From the NCBI GenBank assembly GCA_047967505.1, contig CM106539.1: a DNA stretch of 64,000 nucleotides; one strand, given 5' to 3'. The notes beneath the pieces were generated by a model. The model ran no database searches, was not told the origin of the DNA, and saw only the letters and a program-made list of their open reading frames with translations. Made by a program: the position numbers and the translations under genes. The DNA comes from Dipteris shenzhenensis (lineage: Eukaryota; Polypodiophyta; Polypodiopsida; Gleicheniales). How positions within the stretch are numbered: position 1 is the first letter of the stretch; every line of letters begins with the position of its first letter. Positions 1-12,830 of the stretch are shown here, piece by piece.

Positions 1-770
1 GCTGTGAGCTCCAGCCTCCCGCAGCGCCATCGTCGTCACAGCGCAGAGAGAAGCTTCAAGCTTCCTCTTTCTTCTCCAAGGTCTCCACACAAAAAGACAC
101 ATGGCAGATAGGACCCATGGTTCAGTTTAGCTAACTCCAAGTTTGGTTTAGTGGTCTTTGGTTAGCAAAGTGCCAGTTGGCAGATAAGACTTAACTCTAG
201 TAAGGTCAAACATAGCCATGGTTAAGTTATGTGGTTAGTTAAAAGTTCCACCTAAGCACACAGAGTCCCTTGTGAAGCACAATTTGAATTCTGCATGTGA
301 ATCTCTGTGCCACATCATCAAGGCCCCCTCTTCTTCTCAAAAACTTCGACAAGGCGTAACTTGCAATCCACGAGGAATTTAGACACGCTCCAAAAAGGAA
401 AAGTGATCGTCTTTTCGAGCTCTACGTGCCTGTCATGTCAGAATCATTGTATGCAATTAGACACTGCCAATATTGAAAGAAATCAATTGGTAAGACCTTT
501 GCAACAAATGACAAATCAAAGCATGAATGCACATGTCATTCTTATAAGCATGCCAAAAGCACAAGTGCATGAGATGACCATAGCACGAAGCATGGCATCC
601 ACACATAAAGCATCAAGGCACATGGAAGAACAAAGCATCATGCATCAAACTACGTCAAGCGAAGAAGAAAACGCCATCGTCATCAAGCCATGAGCCAAAA
701 GGTGACATCAATGGAATGTATTGAAAAACAAAAACCTTGCCAACCTTGCCTATATGTTTGTAATCAAATC

Positions 771-935
771 TGACCACCTGAGAGTAGCTATGAAAGCACC
801 CAGGGGAGGTATTGACATGTAAAAAGCCACACTTGACCACCTTAAGTAGCAATGCATGACTAAGGGGAGGTGATGGAATGTAACTCACATCTAACCACCT
901 TGCAGTAGCCAAAGGATTATGGCACCAAGGGGAGG
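771..935 (+). repeat. Three tandem ~60-bp units, each ending in a polypurine tract
   Basis: Units begin near 771, 834 and 892 with a TGACCACCT-like start and each contains AGGGGAGG. The last one is the polypurine tract that abuts the LTR. The complete copy at 14986-17562 has only two such units (from about 17140). Confidence 0.75.
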
Positions 936-1260
936 TGTTGAGAGTTGTGGTGCCATGAGCACATGTAGAGCAAAGGTATGAGCAAAGGGTAAGCTGCCAC
1001 ATGGCATGGAGGAGATATCCCACATGTGAGCAAGCAAAATGGATGTAAGTACCCTCACCTATAAAAGGGAGGTTCATTTGAAATAAATCAATCAAGCACT
1101 TTGCACTATCTCAAGATTCTCTTTATGAGTCCAAGCTAATCTATCTTGGAACCTAATTGACTTGAGATACATGTCATGAGCACTCTCTTCCTCATGTTTC
1201 CACACAAGTTCCATCCACCTTAGAGTGCTTCATAGATCCTGAGGCATGCATGTTTTGTCA
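936..1260 (+). repeat. 3' LTR of family A copy 1
   Basis: This 325-bp LTR begins TGTTGAGAGT and ends TTTTGTCA. It is preceded directly by the polypurine tract AAGGGGAGG. It aligns over its full length with the two LTRs of the complete copy, with scattered substitutions. A TATAAAAG box lies about 125 bp into the LTR. Confidence 0.9.
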
Positions 1261-1780
1261 AAAACCACACACATGCTGAACTAGAGAAGCGTCGATGGAG
1301 GTACAAACACCCCCGCTCCTCCCCTGCTCGCCAATCGAAGGTTCCCAATAGGTGTGGGAGCGTCTTGTGAGGACCTTTCCACAAATACTAGTCTAAGAAG
1401 CTGAAAGCTTGTGTTCCTACAGTAGGAGCACATCTACCCTTCCCACCAAGGCTGGCTGGAGCTCCTGTTTGAGCACCATCTTCCTGGGGCCGCGGGTTCC
1501 TGATGAGTGGAACCCGTTGACGTTCCAAGAGATTATGTGTATACTCATGAGGAGGGAAGGTGGGCCACAAACAGCTGTCTGCTTATGGTCGAAGTCGAAG
1601 TGGTCGGAGGATGTCCAGTGTGCAGACGAAGGCGCTTCTGTGAGGGTTTCGAAGGACAGGCCGGATCATCGAACCCATCCTCTAAAACCTTCAGCAGCAG
1701 GGAGAGGCCCTTCGTCTTGTGGTGGTAGGCTCTCTCTAACCAGCTCGACGCCTCTGCCAGGGAGATACTGTAGAAGCCTG

Positions 1781-3257
1781 CTACCTCTGAGGTCCTCCAT
1801 GGGCGGAGCCCTTCCGTGTAGGCCCACACTCCAGAGGTGGCCGAATAATGACCAGGAGTCGGAAATGTTTGGCGCTGTGGCGCCATCGCAAACGAACGTC
1901 ACCCTCCTTCCACTGCTGTTGAAGAAGCTCCGCTGCTCTACTACCGATCCAGTCCTGCACCTGCTCTTGGGACTGATCTCTTATCGTCTCCCAGACATTT
2001 TCATTCGTCCATTGCTCATTCCCTTCACTGGAGATAGTGAAGGAATAGCTAGGACCATCGTGAGGGGCAAGGACGGACACCTTACCCTCCGCCCCCTTAC
2101 AGAGGAAGAAGATGCTGATGTCTAGGCATGCAGGGAAGGAGCCAATACCCGCTGCATCCAAATAATCCCAAGGTCCTACTCGATAAAACTCCAATGGAAG
2201 AGCTCTAGGAGCAACCCTTGGGCTTGGGAACGAGGATGAGGAGTCTGAACCAGAGAGAGGGGTGCTGGCCATCGGCGGGGAAGGGCCTCTCCCCTCCACC
2301 GGGCCAGGAGGGATAGGCGCGGGTGAGGTCTGTGCTGGCTTCGGGGCTGCAGGTGGCTCAGGCAGATGGGGGGGTTCCCTCTGGATCATGCTCGAGGAAG
2401 AGAGTGGAGCGGAAACCACCAGTGCCGGGGGGGATCCTGGAGGGGGTGGGGGTTGGGGGATCAAAGAAGAGGGGGGAGGGGAAGGAGGGCAGGGGGAAGG
2501 ATGAGGGGGAGGCTGACTGATCTTCTCTTTTCCTTTCTCCTTCCCCTTACCGGGCTACTGATGAGTAGTGGCCACAGGGGGGGGCTCTTGCTGTAGATGG
2601 GCAGGCTTTTTGGGTCCTGCTTTGTTTCCCTTCCGTTTTCTTTTGACCTCGGTTGACCTCGGTCCAGCCTTCCCCTTCGGGAGGGGGTGTCGCTGATTGG
2701 TGGGGGAGGTCCTAAGTTACCTGAACGGGGGTCTTCTGAGGTTCTGTACTTGTGAAGCGAGGGCAGGAGCGCGCCTGGTGCCCGAAGCTGTGGCATCTCA
2801 GACACTGATTTGGGCGACTAGTGACCAGAATGCGCTGCATCACCACACCTGTGTCTGTCTCGATCTCGAACTCCGAGGGGATGCTCTGTGGATCAAGGAC
2901 TACCACTTTGACACATGGCACCCCTTGGGCTACCGCCGCATCAACATAGGTGTCCTGCAAAGGCCAGCCAAAGTGCGCCCCCAGGTCCTTGATGATCGGG
3001 CGAAGCTCGGTTGCGAGACCTGGGAAGATAAGGGTAACTGGATGGCGAGGAATGTGAAAGCAGGCATCGAAGTCCGCTACATTGAAACCCATGTACCATG
3101 GGACCATGAGGATGATCTTCCCACCCACAGATGTGGGGGATCGCCTGACCATATCGCTCGCAGCCTGTGCTGAGGAGAGCTTGAGCCAGAAGATGCCACG
3201 TCCCATGAGTGCAACCTCCTCGATGTGACTGTCCTCAAGGTAGAGGGTGGACTGCAA
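1781..3257 (-). pseudogene. LINE-type ORF1 relic (DUF4283-like domain plus CCHC zinc knuckle)
   Basis: The best piece is 2712-3257 (minus, 181 residues). It begins with a DUF4283-like RNA-binding domain and ends in a CX2CX4HX4C zinc knuckle (C152, C155, H160, C165), the arrangement typical of plant LINE ORF1 or gag-like proteins. Downstream on the same strand, proline-rich sequence continues in other frames to about 1781, so the reading frame is broken. No endonuclease or reverse transcriptase follows, so the element is truncated. The family A element ends at 1260, about 500 bp beyond. Assignment to LINEs rather than another DUF4283 protein is an inference from the domain pair. Confidence 0.6.
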
Positions 3258-3388
3258 CCAGTCCTCCCTGATGTCTGCTCGTGAAGGGGAGTAGCCAATG
3301 ACTCTCCCATAAACGGATGTCTAGGAGAAGTCCATGGCGGCTTGCTTCACCAAAGAGACCTGGTGCTCTGTTAAGGTTACGCAATAGG

Positions 3389-4031
3389 CTAATGGAGGGG
3401 GGGGTCCGTCTGGGCCACTGGTTTTAGGCACGTGGCCGCCATATCGCATTGACTAACTGCGAACGCTCCGAGGCGAGGGAAGGAGAGGGAAACGGAGAGG
3501 CAGGAATGGGGGATTGAGGCAGGGGAGGGAAGAGGGAGGGATGGAAAGATATGAGGAAGCGGGGGGTGAGAGAGGTGGTGACGAAGGGGCGGGTGGCAGA
3601 GGAAGGAGGAGAAAGAGAGGGGGGGGCAGCGCAGTGCAGGGGGGTGAGAGGAAGGGGAAGGGGAGGTGTGGCAGCGCCGCATGAGAGGGGGTGGGGAGGA
3701 GAGGTGAGGAAGGGAGGGAAGGAGGGGGCAGCGTGGCACTAGAGCAGGGGGGGCAGGAGAGGGCGGGGGGGTGGTAGCGCAACGTGAGGGGGGGAGGAGC
3801 GGAGCAGGGGGGAGCGACGGGCGGAGGGGAAGAGTGGAGCGGGGAAGCAGGGACGAGCGGAGCATGGAGAGGGGGGGGATGAGCAGAGCGACGGGAGAAG
3901 GGGAGGAGAGGGGGACGGAGGGCCGCACGGGAGCGGCAGCGGAGGGAAGGGCCGCGCAGTGCGAGGGGGGGTAGACGGGAGCGGAGGAGGGGAGGGAGTT
4001 CGCAGGAGCCAAAGGAGCATTTTAACTTCAT
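3389..4031. repeat. Purine-rich (G/A) low-complexity block
   Basis: About 640 bp of nearly pure G and A on the + strand with many GGGG and GGAGG runs. The proline, serine and leucine-rich reading frames on the minus strand are composition artefacts. The block lies directly upstream, in minus sense, of the LINE-type ORF1 relic. Confidence 0.85.
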
Positions 4032-4869
4032 TGTAGCTTGCCGATCTTATTCATAACAACAGTGGATTCTCAAAGTGTTTTGAGTTATCAGTTCAATTGA
4101 ATGTGAGGTGAGCTTATGTATGGTTTGATGACTCAGATGTCATGATCTCATTGGTCTCCTATTGATGGCATTCTTCAATTACTGGTGTCCTTCTTGAACA
4201 ATGCCAAGTTGTTGATAAAATGTTTCCCCTTGATTAAATCTTTGATAAAGTTTGCCCAATCATTTTCAGAGTTTCTATAAAAATACTTCTTTTGGATGGC
4301 TAATCCTAGTGGCAAAAATTGCAAGAAATTCTATTACCATTTATTAACATTATGGTGTTTTTTCTTTCACAAAGTGCTTAAAATTGATGCAATGATTGGA
4401 CTTGGAAATGCCCAAAATCAGTGCAATTGCATTGGAAAATTCATCCACGATACGCTCTTTCATTGTGCGAAAGGTGGGCTTTGACATGGTCAATTTCATC
4501 AAAGTTAGGGTGAGGTGAAAATGAGGCTTTGTTGAGGGTTTAATTTTAGATGTAAATGTACCTTCTCTTTAGAGCATTAAATCTAATGTAATTAAACTAT
4601 AATGGGGTTGGTTAGTCTAACTCTAGCTATATTTTGTTGACCCATCATTAGTTTAACATTAACGGAGGTGGGATTAGTCTACTTGTCGTTACATTTTCCT
4701 AACCTTGGGTCAGTTGTAACCTTACATGGGGTCAGTTGAGCTTGATTAGTCTACTTGTCGTTACATTTTCCTAACCTTGGGTCAGTTCCAACCTTACATG
4801 GGGTCAATTGAGCTAGATTACACTAAATACAGTAGTGTAGTTAGCTACAACTTGGTTTATTCAGGGTTA
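4032..4869. other. AT-rich intergenic sequence with a 72-bp tandem duplication
   Basis: No gene is recognisable. A 72-bp unit starting GATTAGTCTACTTGTCG is duplicated in tandem at 4672-4743 and 4744-4815 with a few substitutions. Confidence 0.8.
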
Positions 4870-6603
4870 GTTTAGGTTAGGATTGGTGGTTTTGTGAGAT
4901 GATGTGGCGAGGGGGTGGGTCAGCGAGATGAGACTGTCTAAGTCGAGGTGATATGGCAAAGGAGGAACAAAGAGAGGAGGAGGACATTGATGGGTGGGAG
5001 GTGGTGTTGACAGCAAAATGAGTTGGAGATGGCATGGTGGAGCTACATGGATTTGGAGGCTTGGACAACATCGCCAATGGTGGTGGCTGTTGAGACTGGA
5101 GAGTCTGCTGGCTAGTAGGGGTGGTGCAAGCACATAAGATGGCTACCGGTGGTGTTATCGGAAGAAATCAACGTTTAGGACAGTGGGGGAATTACAAAGT
5201 TAGCATTGAGTGGTGCATAATGAGTGAGCGATGGAGGCAGAGGGTAGATTTCTGTTGCTTGCAGGTGTGGTGGTTGTGTGTGGCATGCCTCTAGCATAGT
5301 GATCGAGACATCACGAAATTTGGAGGGGGTGGTTGGGTGCAACATCCTTGACTCCTCAGCAGTTGTGCGGGTAATAAGGCATGCATGGGTGGATGTTGTC
5401 TCAGTAGTGCAACCCGACACCCCAAGGCAGGTCACGTTTCAAAAGAAGAAGTGCTAGAGGTGTGGACTTCGAATGGGAGGTGACAGCAAAGTGAAGCTCT
5501 AGAAATAGAGGTCATGCGGTGGGAAATGCACATGGTGCCAACAATGACCAAATGGTGCAGAGGTTGAGGGCAGACACAGGTGGTGTGCTCATGGATGTCA
5601 GAAGCACACCAACAAGGGCATCGATGTGGTAGCCTAAACATGAGAATGGAGGCAGAGCCATGGAGTGTAATGGTTAGGCATTATACGTCATGGGGGGCAT
5701 AGGTGTACATGCCAGATCTAGCACCCAAAGTGGGCGAGGTTGGCTACTCATAGATGAGGCATGATCAGGTGATAGAATGGGTGGAGGTGGTTTTGCAAGC
5801 AGCGCCTGGTCGCACAGTGCATAAGGAGGGTGGCAGCATGGGCAACAAGGTGGAATAAGGAAGGTCACAAAGGTGCATCTCATGCACGTGGGAGGGAGAG
5901 GTCGAGGGAGGGATTAAAGGTGGTGGCTTAATACTGGGTGGTATCTCAAGGTGTGCATAGTGCATTGTTCGATGCCGTGGTCATAGCATATGGGGTAGAG
6001 CATGCGGTGGCATGCCTATGAGGCAGTGCCCCCGAGAGTATGACAGCAATGGAGTTGTGGTACATGGTTGATGAGCATGGCATAGAAGCACCTTGGGCCA
6101 AGCGGTGGGCACGATCATGCAATACGATGTCCAAGGCACAGGGGTACCATGCTTGGAGCAAAGGTGGAGAGGCCGAGTGCGACGTGTGACATGCAAAGGG
6201 AAGATAGCTAGGGGTTAGTGGAGTGAGAAGGGGGAGTACGCACACAAAGTCTTAAAGAGAGAGGGAGGGGTTGAAAGGGAAAGGAGGTTGAGGATGGAAG
6301 GTGGGAAAAAGAGAGTGAGATGATGGAATGAAAGGGGGCATAGAGAGAGAGGATGGAAGGGGGGGATATGGGGTGGACAAAAAAAAGTGGGAGGAAATGG
6401 GGACGTGAGGGAATGGAATGCAAAGGAGATGAAAGGGGAGGGGATTGACAGAAATTGGAGGCGGAATGACTAAAAAGGGGAAACGCGAAAGGGGTCAAAG
6501 GATGGAAGAAAATGATAGAATGGAAGAGGTGGGGGCCCAAAAGAAAAGAGAGAACAAAGAGTGGAGGGTATGGAGTTCACTAGATGGAAATAGTGGAGGT
6601 GGA
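4870..6603. other. G-rich intergenic sequence, no gene recognised
   Basis: The + strand is rich in GTGG, GGTG and GAGGG. All reading frames are short, and the minus-strand ones are proline, serine and histidine rich. No domain is recognisable. An LTR begins at 6604. Confidence 0.6.
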
Positions 6604-6613
6604 TGATAAAGAG

Positions 6614-6656
<43 letters not shown>

Positions 6657-6785
6657 GCACACGATATCTACCTATACACTGTGTTGTATTGAACATGATC
6701 ATGAATGTATACATGAGAATCCCTTACGGTTAGGGTTTTCCCCTAATGCCCTTAAGGTATGGTGCAATTTACACCATCCTCAACA
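6604..6785 (-). repeat. Copia-type LTR (minus strand) with internal GA/CT microsatellite, family C
   Basis: Read on the minus strand, the 182-bp LTR starts TGTTGAGGATGG and ends CTTTATCA. It is preceded by the polypurine tract TTTAAGAGGGGG (+ strand 6786-6797), which makes it a 3' LTR. A (GA/CT) run at about 6617-6652 lies inside it. The LTR at 55121-55314 is the same family in the opposite orientation with the CT run in the same place. Past the LTR end there is no primer site, as expected for the outer flank. Confidence 0.8.
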
Positions 6786-9700
6786 CCCCCTCTTAAATTG
6801 TACTAGGTAAGTAGAGGGTGCATGTACGAGACCTTTTTGTGGATTTTGTTTGGTGCATATGATAGCATCCAAAACTGCAAGAGAAAAGATGAAAGAATAA
6901 GAGTAGTCTGTGCATATGTGGACATAGTGACTACATAGAGGAAGCTTGTACAATGAGTACAACTTACTAGATCCCATACATAACATGCATTTTCTTGTGA
7001 AGTTGTAGGTCATCCTTCATTTTGCGAATAAAACCCAAAAAATAGACCGAAGTGAAGAGGAAGGAAATATGCATAAAGTAAAGTCCAAGCAGTCAAAGAC
7101 TATAGTTGATCAAAAGATGGCTGCATGAAGAACAATGTGTATGGCTATGTGGTGAACATCATGGACAGTGCATCTGCTTTGTAGAATAGGCATTCGGATA
7201 TGAAGCCAGTTGGTGTAGCCATGAAGATGTGATCTATTAGGTTATGACATACACGAGCGTCACCAAATCAAAATAACTGATAGCAGTATGTGAGGTACAT
7301 TGTAGTAGAACTATAATCTCTATCAAATGATGTGTAGTCAAAGAAGATTGCATAGTTGGTGCGGACAAAGTGATCCAGAGGATGCAAAAAAGATGGGCCT
7401 AAAGATGCCAATATGATACTCTATTCTACTGAAGAAGAGGCCCATAAAATTGATAGGGCATGGTGGCATGTCAAACCTGTATGTCAACCGTCATGAGCTG
7501 AAGGTCATCTGATGTGTGCATGGGTAAACCTCCATTGGCATGGATGTAGCATCTATCATAGGCTCATAAAAAAGGAGTTGATAGTAAGAAGGCCTAGAAG
7601 CCTGAAATACAACAAAAAATGCATAAGATATCCATGAGGTCAATGAGGTGCCAAATGTTGATGTTGGGACTGATCTAAAGTCCTGGATCCAAGTACTAAT
7701 CTGCATCAAGTATGGACTGTATACGATAGCCACCATAAGTGCATGCTAAATCACTGAGGTTCCCTAGGTTGTGATATGGATGAACTTGATGATGTCCACT
7801 GCACTGACGCAGGACCGCACTGATCCATAAATGTCCTCATGCTGAGGAATGATCTGCTGATCGAAAGAGGTGGTGAACTGGATCTAAGCATGATGCAATG
7901 CGGCATGATTGAGCCGATGCAAAAATTCCTTGGATACTAATCTGTTGATCTGAATTTCTTGTGGAAACCATTTCCAAATTTGTGATATGCTTTGTATCAG
8001 AGGTGAAAGCAGAAGTATGATAAGAGCTGAATGCATTGTGAGGCATGTTTCTCTGCATGATGCATAAGACATCCCTTGCTCATACTGAGGACTTACCTAC
8101 TACAAACTGCATGATCATAACTAAACTCCTTCAATGTATCTGCAAATGGAGTCGAATCCATGCATGAATGTGCTGGTTGTACATCAATGGAATCAAACTG
8201 TGCTGATGTAGATAGGGGTACCTCATGATGAGGGCTTACTATTGAATGTGTATGATCAAAAACTATGGGCTAATGTGTGGTACATATTTATCTGATCTTT
8301 CAAGACCGATGATGCTTGAATATGCATCATAAACTAGGACATACCCTAAAGTAATGAATGGTTGAAGTCGGTTCTCTTTCCACTCATAAAAATCTCATCC
8401 GAAGTCATTCTTGGTGCATCATCAACTATGTGATGTGAATAACTCCATGTTGGAGGCGATTTGATGCTCTGTGCTAGAGGGTTACCAGTATACCGATGAG
8501 AGTGTCTACCCATGAGAACACTTTGTGAGAACTGCCATTGGGGTCTTACGCTCAAGGGCCATTGGGGGATTATGTTGAATCTGGCAATGTGTGAACCAAG
8601 TCATGTGATGGAAGAAAAATTGTATGCCAAAGATCAAGCCTGTAGTAAAGTGATGACAATTATGTGTCGGGAGTAGCCAAGAGACTGTATAAGGTTGATG
8701 GATATGTGTGTAGGAACCAATGCCAAAAAATAGTCAACAATGTGTGACTTTACATGGCCGATATATGTGCATTCAAGCAGAATGCAACAATCCTAAATCC
8801 GAGGAAGAGAACTTTTCCAAGTGTCAAACCAAAGTGTGGAACCACCAAATGCAAAGAGAGTGAGATAGTCTTAGATGTGTGAATGTGTATATGATGATAG
8901 ATCTGAAGGGACTGACTCCACTGGGGACTAATTGGGTAATATTGTAATGGCTTACTTGGCTTGGTAGAGTTTAATCTCCTCTATGGTTGTGCTAGTAGTC
9001 TACAGCTAGACTACACGTCGAAGCGTAAATGCTATAAAAGAATTTTATCTTTATTCATTTTATGTGCTAGGTAGTTGCAATGGAATAGGGATGTGTCAGA
9101 CCAAAGACATGCCAGATAGGGTGCTCTTGCTGACATGGTAGATAAGGTAGGGTGCGATGTGTCAATGGATTGACCTAGCTCAAGGTGAGACACATGTCAT
9201 TGGATTCACCACAAGACGAGTGGAGATAAGGTTAGCCACGTGTCACTTGCATGTGCTTAAGGAATCTATAGATAAATTCTAATGGAATCATTAAGATTCT
9301 TGTGTGTCGCATAAATTCTTTGCTTGAGTCATTGTAGCTAGAAGTTGTTATTGTTGAGGTCGTTCATGGCTAGTTTGGTGTCAATCTGTGTCCAATGCTT
9401 GCTAAGAAGGCCTTCTCCTTGCCATAGATGAAATATCGCAACATGCTCAAGGAGCACTTCAAATAGTCATTGGATGACGAGACAATTTCCGCAATGATAT
9501 GAAGCAGTTAAGATTATTTGAACACTTGGAATCCCTCCTCATAAGAGACCAAACATCTCTCTCCAAATGAACCTCTTACAAAACTCTTATAATAAAACCT
9601 TCTGCAAACACTCAAACTCTTGAAATCTCAAAGAAATCCTCTCAACTTCTGAACAGCATAACTTAAGCTCAAAATATAGCCTTCTAAAGCAAATTGGATA

Positions 9701-9900
9701 GGAGAAACTAGAGTAGCAACAAGGGGCAGAGCAGGACACACAAGAGGTCACAACATTGCATGCACTTGTAGATCTGTTCCTCACCGTGCTTGTAAGGCAA
9801 TGAAGTGCTTGTAATAGGAGGAATAGAGGTCACAACAACAAGAATGGAATGCTAACACAGGGCAGTGTAGCTTTGAGGGAGAGAGCACCTCCAACAAAGG
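6786..9900 (-). other. Probable decayed internal region of the family C element; no domain recognised
   Basis: The polypurine tract at 6786-6797 implies that retroelement sequence lies to the right. I found no recognisable gag, integrase or reverse transcriptase motif on either strand, only short frames. No partner LTR was found, so the right end of the element is unknown. Confidence 0.35.
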
Positions 9901-9901
9901 C

Positions 9902-9906
<5 letters not shown>

Positions 9907-9954
<48 letters not shown>

Positions 9955-9976
9955 AGGGAAGGAGGGAGGGAGGGAG
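9907..9976. repeat. (GA)n and (GGGA)n microsatellite
   Basis: A simple GA run is followed by GGGA/GGAGG units. Confidence 0.95.
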
Positions 9977-11369
9977 GTTACAAAGCATGTAGATGAGCTA
10001 GCAAAGCAATAGCAAGAGGTGCTGCAGGGAACTCTAGCCAAAATGGAGGGAGATACTAGAGCAGCAACAAGGGGTAGAGCTAGAGAGGGTGGAGAAAAAA
10101 AGATAGAGGGTAGAGTAAGAGAGGGCAACCAAAAATTTTTAATGTGGAGAAATAAATAGCAGGACCAAATCTATGGAGTAGAGAAAAAGTGGCAGACGTA
10201 CAACAGCAGACTAGGAGGGAATCAAAATTCATCCAAAAAGCCCACCTCCTCTTTGAATGAGATTTGGGTATGACTTGGGGATGGTGCACATGGGAGGAGG
10301 ATCAAGCATGGATTAAGGGGGAGGGGATATCGTTTGGGTGGTCCCTAGTATAAGAGGAAAAGTTGATAGGAGTTCTAGCCTACCCACCATCCACCTCAAC
10401 ATGGCACTGCCCCAAAATTTGAAGCACTCTCATTGGTACACCTCAAATACCTCTTTAATCCCTTGAAATTAGGAAACAATAATTCAAGGCATGTTTGAGA
10501 TCCCATTTCTCTCCTAATGGAGGGGTCATGGGCTTGCATACAGGGAGAACCAGTCAAATGCTCATTGGTGGTCACCAAGGATTTTGTTAGTATTTTTATA
10601 CTTTTGGTTAACATATCATTCATGGACATCATTTTTGTTCCAAAAATGCATGAAAATTATGTGATCATGTTGGCAACCTAGAAAATTCACTAGTGAACTG
10701 GGTAATCATGCCACCAGTAAATAAGAATAATACCAACAATAATACATATAATCTCAGTGTAGCTCAGCAATATATATGAACATTTGGTGGTATATGTTAT
10801 ATCACCAGTAGTATAGGTACATATACTGGTGGTATTATTGCTTGTACCTGCAGTAATTTTGACTAGTTTCTCACCCATTTCATGCATACAAAAAGCTTGT
10901 GAGAGTCGCAACTGCTCTACATTTGGCAAGATTGTAGTCCGTAGCTCTTGCACTCAAGCATGTTGGGGTAAGGTGCACCACGATCGAGTTGTGACCAATG
11001 AGAGAGGGTGTCTTTGTTGTGATTGCTAAAGTATAGAACCTCTAATATCTTGTGTATTAGGGTAAGGATCAACCATAATAGCAAGACAATGACTGCAAAC
11101 GGATTTATATGAGGTATTAAGATTTCTATGAGAGGCTATTTTTGCACAGTTTTTTGGATTAGAATCGTTACTTTATATTTGTGTCATGTGTGAGGTATTA
11201 CTTTTATTGGAAGAAACTGTGTTGATGTGTGTCTATGCTTTATGACTTTTGTTTTTGAAAATCTATAACCTTTAAGTATGAAGATGATAAATAGAATAGT
11301 AGGAGTGAAATTGTTTATGTTTCTTTTTCAACAAGCATGGCTTCAAAGAGATAAGGTCGAGATCCTACA
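9977..11369. other. Intergenic sequence, nothing recognised
   Basis: Only short frames without recognisable domains are present. The 10740-10850 stretch is AT-rich with short inverted motifs around TGGTGGTAT. Confidence 0.6.
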
Positions 11370-12830
11370 AAAGCATGGGAAATGTAGTAATGCTAGTTTA
11401 TGGGTGACCAAACTAGGAAGCACTTCAAACAATAAAAACTTGAAGCGAAAAGGGCATGTTTCCCAAAATCAATGAGTGTGTCAAACACTTCAAATTATGA
11501 ATACAAAGCAAAGCTATTTCCTAGGTGTAGCCAAAAAATCAATAGTGTAGTTCACCGAGTTGCACAAAGTCATGGTGCCTCTCTCATGTGATCGTCTCCA
11601 TAAAAGCTAGGTGCTGCTAGTCAATCTTCCCCTCATGGAGGCAATGGGCTAGCTCCCTCTCCTTTCTTTCAGCCTCCCTCTTTTTGGTTTTTTCACCAAT
11701 CGATGGCAACATGTAAATCTGCCATATTGCAATAAAATTGCTACGAGAGGTGCTTAGTTGGGAGTCGATGCATTCTCTTTCCATCCTCATCCATCTCAAA
11801 GAAATAGAATTTCTAGACTTGTGCCTCTTTTGAGAATCATATCAAGGAATATTTTTGCATTTGTCCTTCCATTGATGTGCCATGTGTAAAACATTCCTAA
11901 CCATGAACATCTCCGAGATCTTGGACCAATGCTCCTAAACCCATGCATGCACTACCTTTTCCTACAACAAGATGTCAAATTGTTTTTTGCTCTTGACTAG
12001 CAGAACCATCTCCTACTCCTTCCATTTCGTCTTGTCCTTGGCCTCGCTTGAATTTTTTGTCTTTTGGCTTGCAGCATAGCAGGAGCAAATTTAGAGCAAC
12101 TGGACTTCCTCTATGATCCCTTCTTTGAGTTGCACTTCATGCCCTTCGCACCCTTCGTAGGAGCAAAGCCAACCTAGCTATCCTAGTGCCCTTTATTGGT
12201 GATTGGATGGAAGGGATGTAGTCTATGGCGGCGAAGTGCTACTCACGAAAACATTAAAAAATCTCACAGTTGGTGTCTGTATTAGACTCCATATCTCATT
12301 CAACTCCACTTGTGAGGAGGAAAGACTAAGCCATGGTAGGAGCTTTTTGACCTTGCCATTATGCAGATCATGTGGATGGGGAGGCCCCTCAAGGAGAAGC
12401 ATGTCACTAGAGCTACTGATCAGGGCCATTCATTGATTCTGCATTAACACAAGATAAAAAATAGACCAAAACTCCTAGAGTAGGAGTTTCTAGGTGCAAG
12501 GGTGTGAAATTGTTGATCTCCAGGTGGCAAGCTCCAAATTCCATGCGACGAGCTTGATCGACATCACATGCAGACTCATTTTTCGATCAAGATTTTCAAT
12601 CGTATGGAGAGAGACGTTGCATGGGGACTGGCTCTTAGAGGACATTTCCAGGTGTTAGGCTCCAAATTCCACATGAGATGAGATGGATTGACATCGCATG
12701 GAGAGTCGTTTTTCAATCAAGATTTTCAATCATATGGCGAGAGATGTTGCATGGGGACCGGCTCTTAGAGGACATTTACAACCCTTTATAAGAAAGGGTT
12801 TTTCTCAATCCTAGCCATTAAAAGGCTCAT
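11370..12830 (-). pseudogene. Decayed repeat copy with Myb/SANT-like protein relic (Harbinger-associated?), copy 1
   Basis: This segment is a diverged duplicate of 21400-23300; shared blocks include 11370-11660, 12090-12170 and 12180-12440. On the minus strand short pieces resemble a charged, lysine and glutamate-rich C-terminal region (11617-11799), as in trihelix or Myb-like partner proteins of PIF/Harbinger elements. A Harbinger transposase relic lies on the opposite strand at 14030-14565, giving the divergent two-gene layout known for that superfamily. The protein assignment is weak. The duplication itself is clear. Confidence 0.4.
12519..12778. repeat. 128-bp tandem duplication
   Basis: Two units, about 12519-12646 and 12647-12774, begin with a CCAGGTG-type motif and end with GCTCTTAGAGGACATTT. 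They differ by scattered substitutions. Confidence 0.85.

Larger units (their letters stand above)
1..1260 (+). mobile_element. 3' part of non-autonomous LTR retrotransposon, family A (copy 1)
   Basis: The internal region and 3' LTR of a small LTR element run off the left window edge. The sequence is collinear with 16340-17562 of the complete copy at 14986-17562. Both copies share a stretch with an ORF-like frame (307-693 here). The complete copy has a stop in that frame, so coding is doubtful. No gag, protease, integrase or reverse transcriptase is visible, so the element would depend on enzymes from another element. The 5' LTR lies outside the window and no target duplication can be checked. 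Confidence 0.85.

Noticed and set aside
307-693. 128-codon frame in family A as a gene
   Set aside because: The second copy has a stop in the same frame (16829-16831) and there is no recognisable domain.
3389-4031. Proline-rich minus-strand frames of 190-207 codons
   Set aside because: They follow from the G/A-rich composition and overlap each other in several frames.
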